Assembly (NCBI GenBank): GCA_009698045.1
Contig: WLRE01000007.1
Coordinates: 1-27,616 of the forward strand
Source: Actinomycetota bacterium
GTDB taxonomy: Bacteria; Actinomycetota; Actinomycetes; Nanopelagicales; Nanopelagicaceae
Length of the DNA stretch: 27,616 nucleotides
Direction: 5' to 3'
The notes under the pieces are model-generated. The model ran no database searches. It was not told where the DNA came from and saw nothing but the letters and a program-made list of their open reading frames with translations. Shown here in pieces: positions 6,826 to 14,264 of this stretch. Made by a program: the position numbers and the translations under genes. The number at the start of each line of letters is the position of its first letter. The stretch's first letter is position 1.

Positions 6826-7965
6826 TTATTCCTGACTAGCTCGCAAGGCTTGATCAATGTCGTTCCACAAATCCTCGATATTTTCGATTCCCACTGATAG
6901 TCGGACGAGGTTTACCGGGATGGTGGGACTTTCTACCGCCCAGCGGTGGCGGCGCTCCCAAAGGGACTCAACTCCGCCCAAAGATGTTGCATAACTGACT
7001 AAGCGCGAAGACTCACATGCCTTATCGGCAGCATTAGGGCCGCCCTTAATGTCAATCGAGAGGATTGCACCGTAGCCCTTCATGAACGAACGAGCGCGAT
7101 CGTGGTGTGGATCTTCGGGCAGGCCTGGATAACGAACTCGCTCAACAGCAGGGTGTTTCGTCAATCGCTTTGCAAGTTCAAGTGCGTTCGCTTGGGCACG
7201 CTCTAGTCGAACCGAGAGAGTGCGAATTCCGCGCAGTGCCAGCCAGGCTTCGAATGGACCAGGAATTGCACCACCATTCTTACGAGCATCAAAGAGGCGA
7301 TGGAAGAGTGCGGGATCGCTGGTCGAAATCGAACCCATAATCAAATCGCTATGGCCCGCGAGAAATTTCGTGACTGAGTGCATAGAGATATCTGCGCCGA
7401 GATGTAGTGGCCGCTGCAACAGTGGTGTTGCAAAAGTATTGTCGACTGCGACGCCACATCCCAATGCCTTTGCAGCTTTAATAATCTTAGGCAGGTCGGC
7501 TACTTCAAGGGCCGGATTAGTCGGAGATTCAAGCCAGAGAAGCGATGTGCCAGGAAGAGCAGCTAAGACTTCTTCGGTATCTGCAACATCTACATATCGA
7601 ACTTCTAGCCATTCTTGTTCAACGAGTTTGGCGAGAACGACCATCGTTCCCGTATAACCATTCTTAGAAGTTGTAACAACTGCACCTTTAGGAAGAAGTG
7701 AGAAGACAGCGTTGATTGCCGCCATGCCAGATGAGAAAACTAATGTGGGTCCACCTTCGAGTGCCCCAATCGCTTCTTCAAGTGCACCCCATGATTCATT
7801 CCCAGAACGGCCATATCCCACGGGGCCGCCGGCAAAGAAAGTTGAGTTAAGTGAGATTGAGGGATTGATATTTCCATCGGGCGATGGCGCTGGCCTTCCG
7901 GTCGAGACGACGAGTGAATCAGGATGCAATCCATCTAGGCCTGGGTGCTTCTCTTTGGAACTCAT
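6826..7965 (-). CDS. Cys/Met metabolism PLP-dependent enzyme (cystathionine gamma-synthase/lyase-like)
   Basis: This 379-residue enzyme shows the family features in order: YGR (51-53), the SSGMAA phosphate-binding loop (78-83), Tyr104 stacking on PLP, LESPTNP (145-151), VDNTFATP (174-181) and the Schiff-base Lys200 in SVTKFLAGHSDLIMG. Family members form or cleave cystathionine or release H2S from sulfur amino acids in the cytoplasm. Sequence alone does not separate synthase (MetB) from gamma-lyase. The MalY-like C-S lyase two genes upstream makes a MetB-MalY route from cysteine to homocysteine plausible, but no acyltransferase (MetX/MetA) is present here. The start lies four bases after the stop of the oxidoreductase gene, so it is the last gene of a three-gene operon. 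Confidence 0.9.
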   Translation of the reverse strand: MSSKEKHPGLDGLHPDSLVVSTGRPAPSPDGNINPSISLNSTFFAGGPVGYGRSGNESWGALEEAIGALEGGPTLVFSSGMAAINAVFSLLPKGAVVTTSKNGYTGTMVVLAKLVEQEWLEVRYVDVADTEEVLAALPGTSLLWLESPTNPALEVADLPKIIKAAKALGCGVAVDNTFATPLLQRPLHLGADISMHSVTKFLAGHSDLIMGSISTSDPALFHRLFDARKNGGAIPGPFEAWLALRGIRTLSVRLERAQANALELAKRLTKHPAVERVRYPGLPEDPHHDRARSFMKGYGAILSIDIKGGPNAADKACESSRLVSYATSLGGVESLWERRHRWAVESPTIPVNLVRLSVGIENIEDLWNDIDQALRASQE

Positions 7966-7969
7966 GAAA

Positions 7970-9493
7970 TTAGCCTAGCGCGTCAAGGACTGCGCGCGCG
8001 GCGTTATGTCCAGGGATTCCGCTCACGCCACCACCGCGGATTGCGCCAGCACCTGCGATGAAGAGGCCTGGAAACTCTGTTTCTACACCCCAACTTGGCG
8101 CTTGGTCATCTTCTCTAAAGGGCATCGAGAGATCTTTGTGGAAGATATTTCCGCGAGGTAAGCCAATTTCTTTCTCTAATTCAAGTGGACTCTTAATTTC
8201 AAAGCAGAGCGAACCATCTTTGGCCACCGCAAAGCACTCTTCAATAGGATCAATTAAGTATCGATTGAGTTGCGCAAAGAGCTTTTGCACAATCTCTTGT
8301 TTTACTGCCGCCTCATTCTTGTCAAAGAGCGCGGCTGGAGTATGAATACCAAAGAGCGTCAGCGTGTGATATCCCTGAGCATTGAGTTCATCACTCAAGA
8401 TGGTGTTATCAGTCAAAGTGTGGCAATACATTTCAGCGGGAATGCGATCTGGAACTACTCCTGCAGCGCTCTGCTTAAAGGCGAGTTGGAGATCGGAGTA
8501 GCGCTCATCGAAATGGAAAGTTCCGGCAAATGCAATCGCGGGATCAATTCCACTTTTAAGGCGGGGCAACTTCTTGAGTAACATATTGATCTTAACTTGG
8601 CTTCCATCCAAACTTGCAGGTGGTGTAGTGCCCATAATCTTTGCTAACACTTGTGGCGCACATGCAGCTAGAACGAATCGAGACTCCAGAGTTGTGCCTG
8701 CTGCACTTGTCTGCCATCCGGAGGAGAGTTGGGTAACTCCCGTTACTTCATGATTGGTCAAAATTTCTACACCAAGGCCAGTTGCTTTCTCTAACAGCTC
8801 TGACACAAGTCCACCCATTCCACCGCGAGGTACTCGCCACTCCCCCGTGCCATTGCCAATCAAGTGATAGATAAAACAACGGTTCGCGGCAATGTCATGC
8901 GCATCGCTAAATGTTCCAATCAATCCATCGGTGAGAACAACGCCTCTAATCAGATCATTGGCAAATCGCTTCTCTAAAGATTGGCCCATGGGTAGCTCAA
9001 CAATTTCATCCCAGATGGGATCATTAACAAGCGCTTTAAGTTCACTGCGTGTAGGAAGCTGCTGCAACATGGTCGGTGCAACTGCGGTTGCTATCTTCTG
9101 CACTGAATCATAAAAACTTTGCCAAGCCGGGAAAGCACTCTCCCCCGCTAGTGCATTAAAACTGGAGATTGTTTCGGCGCCTGGTTGACGATGAACCAGC
9201 AGACCAACATCTTTTCCATCAACAAGTTCAGGGGTATAAGAAGAGATGGTTCGACCTAAAGTTGTAAAAGAAAGTTCTAAATCTTTAAAAATCTGATCGG
9301 GCATTAATGAGACGAGATAGGAATAACGCGAGAGGCGCGCATCAAAATCAGGAAACACACGCTGGCTAACGCTCGCGCCACCCACTGAATCAGTGGATTC
9401 CAATACCGCAACCTTGAGTCCTGCTTTGGCCAAGTAACATGAAGCGATTAGCCCATTATGTCCAGCACCAATAATTACTACGTCATATTTCAT
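7970..9493 (-). CDS. FAD-dependent oxidoreductase, phytoene desaturase-like (COG1233/PYROXD2 group)
   Basis: This 507-residue protein opens with a dinucleotide-binding motif VVIIGAGHNGLIASCYLAKAG (GxGxxG at 9-14), then VAVLESTDSVGGAS. It ends with the second FAD-contacting motif GLFIAGAGAIRGGGVSGIPG (from about 476), which is typical of the CrtI/PYROXD2 superfamily. Known relatives include carotenoid desaturases/isomerases and uncharacterised oxidoreductases. No other carotenoid gene is adjacent, so a carotenoid role is not supported. It overlaps the MalY-like gene by four bases (ATGA) and is followed by the MetB-like gene after four bases. This context suggests a substrate connected with amino acids, thiols or amines (inference). 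FAD binding is confident; the reaction is not. Confidence 0.82.
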   Translation of the reverse strand: MKYDVVIIGAGHNGLIASCYLAKAGLKVAVLESTDSVGGASVSQRVFPDFDARLSRYSYLVSLMPDQIFKDLELSFTTLGRTISSYTPELVDGKDVGLLVHRQPGAETISSFNALAGESAFPAWQSFYDSVQKIATAVAPTMLQQLPTRSELKALVNDPIWDEIVELPMGQSLEKRFANDLIRGVVLTDGLIGTFSDAHDIAANRCFIYHLIGNGTGEWRVPRGGMGGLVSELLEKATGLGVEILTNHEVTGVTQLSSGWQTSAAGTTLESRFVLAACAPQVLAKIMGTTPPASLDGSQVKINMLLKKLPRLKSGIDPAIAFAGTFHFDERYSDLQLAFKQSAAGVVPDRIPAEMYCHTLTDNTILSDELNAQGYHTLTLFGIHTPAALFDKNEAAVKQEIVQKLFAQLNRYLIDPIEECFAVAKDGSLCFEIKSPLELEKEIGLPRGNIFHKDLSMPFREDDQAPSWGVETEFPGLFIAGAGAIRGGGVSGIPGHNAARAVLDALG

Positions 9494-10644
9494 CGAACGC
9501 TAGCCGCCATTCTAAAAATTGCCTCTTCTAAGATGGCTTCACTGGTTGCGAAGTTAAGACGAACAAATTGTGCCCCAGATGGGCCAAAGATTGATCCGGC
9601 ATTGAACGCCACTTTGCCCTGAGTTAAGAAATGTTCTGCGGGATTTTCGCCCAAATTGTGGGCACTTACATCGAGCCAAGCAAGATAAGAACAGTCCGGA
9701 ATTCGGTATCCAACTAACGGAAGTGAATCGTTAAGGAGGGTCTTTAGATATCTACGGTTTCGATCCAATGTAGAGAGCGCTGAATCCAGCCAATCGGTAC
9801 AGGTATAGGCAGTGGCGGCGGCAAATGCTCCAAAGAGTGAGGCACGCCAATGAACAGATAGTGGCATGGAATCGGCGAGAGCTTTAATTCGAGATGAGCC
9901 CGTGATAATCATGGCGCATTTAAGTCCAGCAAGATTCCAGGCTTTACTCGCTGATGTCACGCAGACTCCAACCTCTCGAGCATTATCGCTAATTGAGAGA
10001 AAGGGGTGGAAGGCGCCCTTTTCGTAGACGATTGGAGCATGAATTTCATCGCTAAAAATATAGACCCCATACTTCTTAGCTAAATCCGCCAATTGGGATA
10101 ATTCTTCGCGAGAAAAGAGAGAACCTGTGGGATTGTGTGGATTACAGAGGAAATGAATCTTTACTCCCGATGCATACGCCTTCTCAATTCCATCTATATC
10201 TAGAACAAAGTGCAACGCATCATTCTCGCTTGAAACCAGTGGCGCATCTACCATTTCGCACTTAAGTTCGATGATCCAATTATAAAAATTATGGTAAACC
10301 GGTGAATTCACCAGAATCCGATCGCCAGGAGAGACAATGGTGCGCGCCATCTCCACCATGCCAACCCCAACATCGGTGCAGGTAAATATCTGTTCGCTCT
10401 CTACGCTCCAATTCCAGCGCGATTTGGCAAAGGCGGAAAAATTAGCCGCAAGTTCAGGAACTGCGCCGAGGTAGCCGGTATCAGATCTCGCCACCATTCC
10501 TGTGAGCAGCTCGCGAATCGGAAGCGCAATTTCAAAGTCCATCTCTGCAACGGGCAGAGGTAGAACATCGGCAGGAAATTCTCTCCATTTAGCACTTACT
10601 CGCTTATGCAACTGGCCCAGCGGAAGTCCATCAACTCTATCCAT
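9490..10644 (-). CDS. MalY/PatB-type PLP-dependent C-S lyase (aminotransferase class I/II)
   Basis: This 384-residue fold-type I enzyme has LPLPVAEMDFEIALPI (28-43), close to the family motif near the MalY N-terminus. NPHNPTGSLFSREEL (168-182) and FSDEIHAPIVY (197-207) follow, then the PLP Lys234 in SASKAWNLAG. Known PatB/MalY enzymes cleave cystathionine and other cysteine S-conjugates to a thiol, pyruvate and ammonia. The gene starts the operon with the FAD oxidoreductase and MetB-like enzyme. The minus-strand TAATAC/AATACT directly upstream (10651-10657) could be the -10 of a leaderless transcript, but the match is imperfect. A plain transaminase is the main alternative. Confidence 0.88.
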   Translation of the reverse strand: MDRVDGLPLGQLHKRVSAKWREFPADVLPLPVAEMDFEIALPIRELLTGMVARSDTGYLGAVPELAANFSAFAKSRWNWSVESEQIFTCTDVGVGMVEMARTIVSPGDRILVNSPVYHNFYNWIIELKCEMVDAPLVSSENDALHFVLDIDGIEKAYASGVKIHFLCNPHNPTGSLFSREELSQLADLAKKYGVYIFSDEIHAPIVYEKGAFHPFLSISDNAREVGVCVTSASKAWNLAGLKCAMIITGSSRIKALADSMPLSVHWRASLFGAFAAATAYTCTDWLDSALSTLDRNRRYLKTLLNDSLPLVGYRIPDCSYLAWLDVSAHNLGENPAEHFLTQGKVAFNAGSIFGPSGAQFVRLNFATSEAILEEAIFRMAASVR

Positions 10645-10683
10645 GCGTGCAGTATTACAGTGGAATGATAAAAAATCTACGGT

Positions 10684-11595
10684 TTAATGAGTGTGCGGGT
10701 GATGGTGATGGGTGTTGCGTGTTTTGAGAAGACTGACCGTAGCCGTTACGGCAAGTGTCACAACAATAAATCCAAGGCTAAATGCTAAAGGAATATGAGG
10801 AATTTCAACTCCAAATATCTCATGCCAACCCTGTGCTTCACATGCTTCAAATACTAATTTGAAACCAATAAAAGCAAGAATGAGTGATAGCCCCTCGGTC
10901 AAATAGATTAATTTATTCATCAATCCACCGATCAGGAAGTAGAGCTGACGCAGACCCATAAGAGCAAAGAGGTTAGCGGTGACCACGATATATGGATCAC
11001 GAGTGAGTCCAAATATTGCTGGGATTGAATCTAGCGCGAAGAGAAGATCAGTTGTAGCGAGTGCGATGAGCGCCAGTGTGAAAGTTGATGCGCCTTTGGA
11101 ACGAAGATAAGCAATGAGTTTGCCCTCTTCCCATTCCTCTTCTGAACTTTCTCGGAAAAGTTGGATGGCGGTATAGAGCAAGAAACCACCAAAGATAAAG
11201 AAGACCCAGGACCATCGTTCGATAATTGCGGCACCGGCGGCAATAAATATTCCGCGCAGAATGAGCGCGATGACGATTCCAAAGAGAAGAACCAACTGAG
11301 CCTTCTCTTTTGGCACTTTTAGTCTTGCCAAAATGAGAATGAAGATAAATAGGTTATCGAAGGAGAGCGAGTACTCAGTTAGCCATCCGGCAAAGAATTC
11401 ACTTCTGGATTGTGCATCATGCCAATATCCGAGTGAGATACCGAAGGCAATTGCTAAGACAATATAGAAGACCGTCCATAAGGTGGCGGTGCGCATCGAT
11501 GTCTCTTTATTTCGATCCTTGAGCGCGAGCGCTAAGTCAATAGTAAGAACAACTACGAGGGCAGCAAGGGTCACAAACCAGACAGTAGAACTCAT
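10684..11595 (-). CDS. TerC/Alx family membrane protein, probable metal (Mn2+) exporter
   Basis: This 303-residue protein has about nine hydrophobic helices and ends with a histidine-rich tail (HHHHPHTH). Acidic residues within helices (for example FDNLFIF and ALDSIPA) fit the TerC family signature. Known members such as E. coli Alx and B. subtilis MeeF/MeeY export Mn2+ or help metalate exported proteins; older literature links TerC to tellurite resistance. ATG 11595 is preferred over TTG 11601: TAGAGT plus six bases precedes that ATG. A perfect palindrome (11607-11619) lies over the promoter, so the gene is probably regulated apart from msrA. Metal specificity is inferred from the family. 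Confidence 0.88.
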   Translation of the reverse strand: MSSTVWFVTLAALVVVLTIDLALALKDRNKETSMRTATLWTVFYIVLAIAFGISLGYWHDAQSRSEFFAGWLTEYSLSFDNLFIFILILARLKVPKEKAQLVLLFGIVIALILRGIFIAAGAAIIERWSWVFFIFGGFLLYTAIQLFRESSEEEWEEGKLIAYLRSKGASTFTLALIALATTDLLFALDSIPAIFGLTRDPYIVVTANLFALMGLRQLYFLIGGLMNKLIYLTEGLSLILAFIGFKLVFEACEAQGWHEIFGVEIPHIPLAFSLGFIVVTLAVTATVSLLKTRNTHHHHPHTH

Positions 11596-11601
11596 GCCCA
11601 A

Positions 11602-11607
11602 ACTCTA
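11602..11607 (-). promoter_or_regulatory. Candidate -10 for leaderless terC-family transcript
   Basis: Minus-strand TAGAGT is followed by TTGGGC and the ATG at 11595, placing the transcript start on the start codon. It abuts the palindrome at 11607-11619. Confidence 0.45.
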
Positions 11608-11619
11608 CCGACAGTCGGT
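11607..11619. promoter_or_regulatory. Perfect 13-bp palindrome, candidate repressor operator
   Basis: ACCGACAGTCGGT has 6-base arms with a single central base. One base is too short a loop for an RNA hairpin, so a dimeric DNA-binding protein is more likely; the form resembles TetR-type operators. It lies in the 26-bp gap between msrA and the TerC gene, immediately upstream of the candidate -10. Confidence 0.5.
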
Positions 11620-11621
11620 GA

Positions 11622-12152
11622 TTAATTCAGAATTGGATAGGCGACGCCGGTAGAAGAGTGGCAGTCGTAGCCGTTGGGGTTCTTTGCCAAGTATTTCTGA
11701 TGATATTCCTCGGCGAGCCAGTAGGTATTGCCATCCGACGGTGTAATTGCACTACAGATGCTCCCTATACCGTCGGCATCCAGTGCTTTCTGGTAGCGAT
11801 CACGAGTGCTCTCTGCCAAAACTCTTTGAGCAGGCGAGGTATAGAAGATTTCGCTTCGATATTGAGTTCCGATATCGCCACCTTGTTGATTCAACGAGGT
11901 CGGGTCATGCATAACCCAAAATTCTTGAAGTAGTCGCTCATAAGAAATTATCGCGGGATCAAAGATTACTTCCACCACCTCGGCATGAAGAGTCTTACCT
12001 GTGCAGACTTGTTCATAGGTGGGCTGCGCTTTTGTTCCGCCCATATATCCAACTGAGGTCTCAAGGACTCCCTCTAAATTCCAGAAGCGACGTTCGGCTC
12101 CCCAGAAGCATCCCGTAGCAAAATATGCTCGTTCATATACCGTCTCATTCAC
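11622..12152 (-). CDS. msrA: Peptide-methionine (S)-S-oxide reductase
   Basis: This 176-residue protein has the MsrA active-site motif GCFWG with catalytic Cys15, then GYMGG, and a late cysteine (Cys164 in YDCHSSTG) likely to be the resolving residue. It reduces methionine-S-sulfoxide in proteins or free methionine using thioredoxin, repairing oxidative damage in the cytoplasm. The only suitable start is GTG 12152; AAGAAT lies six bases upstream on the minus strand and could be the -10 of a leaderless transcript, though weakly matched. The TerC gene follows 26 bases downstream with its own candidate operator. Confidence 0.93.
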   Translation of the reverse strand: MNETVYERAYFATGCFWGAERRFWNLEGVLETSVGYMGGTKAQPTYEQVCTGKTLHAEVVEVIFDPAIISYERLLQEFWVMHDPTSLNQQGGDIGTQYRSEIFYTSPAQRVLAESTRDRYQKALDADGIGSICSAITPSDGNTYWLAEEYHQKYLAKNPNGYDCHSSTGVAYPILN

Positions 12153-12238
12153 AGGGGGATTCTTTCACTGATAACCTTAACTATCTATTCCAGAGTTCAA
12201 TCGTGTTCTACATAACTTCATGAAGAACGCTTAATTTT

Positions 12239-12310
12239 GCCCCCGTAGCTCAGGGGATAGAGCACCGCCCTCCGGAGGCGGGTGCGCAGGTTCGAATCCT
12301 GCCGGGGGCA
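12239..12310 (+). tRNA. tRNA-Arg (anticodon CCG)
   Basis: The 72-base sequence folds into a complete cloverleaf. The acceptor stem is GCCCCCG/CGGGGGC, the D-arm GCTC...GAGC, the anticodon stem CCGCC/GGCGG with loop CTCCGGA (anticodon CCG), and the T-arm GCAGG-TTCGAAT-CCTGC. The discriminator is A, and CCA is not encoded. It reads the Arg codon CGG. Confidence 0.95.
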
Positions 12311-12333
12311 CTACCAGCGCGAGATCATCGTGC

Positions 12334-12354
12334 ATCACAAATAATTGTTGTGAT
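12334..12354. promoter_or_regulatory. Inverted repeat after tRNA-Arg
   Basis: ATCACAA (12334-12340) and TTGTGAT (12348-12354) are perfect 7-base arms around a 7-base centre. No T-run follows, so it is a weak terminator candidate. The half-site TGTGAT also resembles CRP-type half-sites, so it may be an upstream operator of whiB1. Just downstream, TGTGAGATATCACC contains another GTGA/TCAC pair with a 4-base spacer. Confidence 0.35.
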
Positions 12355-12411
12355 TGTGAGATATCACCTAGGAAATTCTTTCGATAATTTGGAATCAAAG
12401 CCCGAATATCC

Positions 12412-12440
12412 TTGTTATGTGGAGTGATTCACGGGAGAAT
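12412..12440 (+). promoter_or_regulatory. Candidate whiB1 promoter with CRP-like box
   Basis: TTGTTA (12412-12417) and GAGAAT (12435-12440) are separated by 17 bases. The spacer contains TGTGGAGTGATTCACG (12418-12433), a TGTG-N8-CACG repeat similar to CRP sites (TGTGA-N6-TCACA). M. tuberculosis whiB1 is known to be CRP-regulated; the site here is an inference by similarity. The transcript would have a leader of about 60 bases. Confidence 0.38.
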
Positions 12441-12508
12441 ATCCCTTGTAAGCGGCGCGTTATTGCCCTTCACTTCCCTGATTTACCGATTTAAGGAGCA
12501 CGCAACGC

Positions 12509-12778
12509 ATGGACTGGCGACACGAATCAGCTTGCCGAGAAGAAGATCCAGAGCTCTTCTTCCCTGTCGGCAACACTGGACCAGCCCTTGCTCAAATCGA
12601 TGAGGCGAAGAAGGTCTGCAATCGCTGTGTCGTCAAAGAAGCTTGCTTAGCTTGGGCCCTGGAAAGTGGTCAGGATGCTGGCGTATGGGGCGGATTGTCT
12701 GAAGATGAGCGTCGCGCACTTAAGCGTCGTGCAGCTCGTAATCGCGCTCGCATGATGGAAGCACAGAATCAGTTCTAG
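12509..12778 (+). CDS. whiB1: WhiB-family iron-sulfur transcriptional regulator, WhiB1/WblE type
   Basis: This 89-residue protein has the four cluster-binding cysteines Cys9, Cys37, Cys40 and Cys46 (CxxC then CxxxxxC spacing), the GVWGGL beta-turn (motif GVWGGLSEDERR) and a basic C-terminal tail (RRALKRRAARNRAR) that contacts DNA. The family binds a [4Fe-4S] cluster and acts with the primary sigma factor; WhiB1 is NO-sensitive and essential in mycobacteria. AAGGAG (12493-12498) ten bases upstream supports ATG 12509. Synteny with the convergent PdtaS-like kinase is the same as Rv3219/Rv3220c. The stop codon lies inside the first unit of a tandem repeat. Confidence 0.95.
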   Translation: MDWRHESACREEDPELFFPVGNTGPALAQIDEAKKVCNRCVVKEACLAWALESGQDAGVWGGLSEDERRALKRRAARNRARMMEAQNQF

Positions 12779-12800
12779 TTAGTTCTAGTTAGTTCTAATT
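12771..12800. repeat. Three tandem 10-bp units with dyad potential
   Basis: AGTTCTAGTT occurs twice (12771-12780, 12781-12790), then AGTTCTAATT (12791-12800). The first unit contains the whiB1 stop. AGAACT at 12809-12814 can pair with any of the three AGTTCT copies; with the last it leaves a 12-base A-rich loop. This could act as a weak bidirectional terminator between whiB1 and the kinase gene. Confidence 0.7.
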
Positions 12801-14256
12801 AAAAAGTAAGAACTGCCTTCGTTAGCTCACCCTCGCGGCGCAACTCTATCTTTCCCTTCAATTCATTCTCAGTTAGCGTCTTAACAATTTGAAGACCCAG
12901 ATTAGATGATTTATCCCAATCAAAACCCGCTGGGAGTCCTATCCCGTTATCGATGACGGTGACTGTGCACCCGTTACCACTGCGAACGACTTCTACTCTC
13001 AACTGATCTCCGTGATTTTCAAGTCCGTGTTCTAGAGCGTTGTGGATGAGCTCTGTAATAACTAAGGCGAGCGGAGTGGCTACCTGGGAATCAAAAATTC
13101 CAAAGAGCCCTTCCTTAGAGAGCTGGATTGGACGAGTGCTGAGTTCAATTGCATTGTGAACAATTCGGTCGTAGACCTCATCGAAATTCACCGTTTCAGT
13201 GGAACTAGCTGAGAGAGTCTCATGAACGATGGCAATCGATGCGACGCGACGAACAGCTTCTGCCAGAGCCTGACTTGCGATGGGATCTTCAACCCGACGA
13301 GATTGCAATCGGAGTAAGGCTGAAACGGTCTGCAGGTTGTTCTTTACTCGGTGATGGATTTCGCGAATTGTTGCATCCTTCGAGAGCAGCGCTCGATCTC
13401 TCCGACGTAGTTCGGTAACGTTGTGGAGAAGAACAATCGCGCCAATTCCCACAGCATCTTGAATTAATGGGATGACTAATAGGTCAAAGATTCCACTCTC
13501 ATTTTCGAATTCTTCGCGTCGTAGATACTTGCCACTGGTGATTGTCTGCCAAGATTCTTCGGTCGGAGCGCTGCCCGTGCGACGCACTGATTCAATCATC
13601 TCACCAAGATTGTGGCCTTCGAGCTCCTGATCCCAACCTGCGCGATTAAATGCCGAGCGAGCATTGGGGCTTGCATAGGTGACAACACCTTGCGCATCCA
13701 ACCGAATTAATCCATCACCCAATCGTGGTGCTGATTCAGCACGATAGATACTGTTGTGAATCGGAAAAGTTCCTTCAGCAACCATTCGATAAATGTTGTG
13801 AGCAATTTCGCGGTAATTGAGTTCAAGCCTGGAAGGCGAACGCATCTGTTCCGCATTGCGATGTCGGGAAATAACAGCAATCACACGCCCATCAAAGAGA
13901 ACAGGAACAGTCTCTTCCTTAACAAGGATCTCTCCCACAAGTTCGGGCTCAGTATCACGGACAATCTCGCCTTTCGAGAGAGCATGATCGATGCGGGAAT
14001 TGTGCCCCCACTGCAAAACATCTCCAATTACATCGTGCGCAAAAACGGTTGCTGATGTCGTGGGACGGATATGTGCCATAGCAATGTAACCATCGGGCCA
14101 ACTTTGATAATCACGACGCTTAGGGACCCAGAGAATTAAATCTGCAAAAGATAAGTCTGCGAGCAACGGCCAATCCGCCATGAGTTCAGCCAGGCGTTCG
14201 CGGTCACGTTCGGTTAAAGCAGTTTGAGCCGTGATGAGATCATCAATCGCGCTCAT
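12799..14256 (-). CDS. pdtaS: PdtaS-like sensor histidine kinase (HWE/HisKA_2 type)
   Basis: This 485-residue protein is soluble, with no membrane helix. An N-terminal GAF-like sensor (about 1-155, histidine-kinase N-terminal type) is followed by a PAS domain (about 170-285), the HisKA_2 motif IHHRVKNNLQ (300-309) and a HATPase with N-box Asn406 in TELIHNALEHG, DNGIG (436-440) and LGLQIV (453-458). The known PdtaS/PdtaR system signals to an ANTAR response regulator that binds nascent RNA; no PdtaR is in the window. The start is eight bases after the P-loop gene stop, so it is probably co-transcribed with the SAF and P-loop genes. Confidence 0.9.
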   Translation of the reverse strand: MSAIDDLITAQTALTERDRERLAELMADWPLLADLSFADLILWVPKRRDYQSWPDGYIAMAHIRPTTSATVFAHDVIGDVLQWGHNSRIDHALSKGEIVRDTEPELVGEILVKEETVPVLFDGRVIAVISRHRNAEQMRSPSRLELNYREIAHNIYRMVAEGTFPIHNSIYRAESAPRLGDGLIRLDAQGVVTYASPNARSAFNRAGWDQELEGHNLGEMIESVRRTGSAPTEESWQTITSGKYLRREEFENESGIFDLLVIPLIQDAVGIGAIVLLHNVTELRRRDRALLSKDATIREIHHRVKNNLQTVSALLRLQSRRVEDPIASQALAEAVRRVASIAIVHETLSASSTETVNFDEVYDRIVHNAIELSTRPIQLSKEGLFGIFDSQVATPLALVITELIHNALEHGLENHGDQLRVEVVRSGNGCTVTVIDNGIGLPAGFDWDKSSNLGLQIVKTLTENELKGKIELRREGELTKAVLTF

Positions 14257-14264
14257 AAATAGAC

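Noticed and set aside
7970..9493. Carotenoid or retinal pathway gene (crtI)
   Set aside because: No crtB, crtE, crtY or blh gene is adjacent; the neighbours are PLP enzymes and the sequence fits the broader COG1233 group.
11596..11621. yybP-ykoY manganese riboswitch upstream of the TerC-family gene
   Set aside because: Only 26 bases separate it from msrA, far too short for that riboswitch.
12239..12400. tRNA-Arg as a phage or island attachment site
   Set aside because: No integrase, transposase or duplicated tRNA 3' end is seen; neighbours are conserved actinobacterial genes.
12771..12800. CRISPR-like repeats
   Set aside because: The units are 10 bases, directly abutting, with no spacers and no cas genes.
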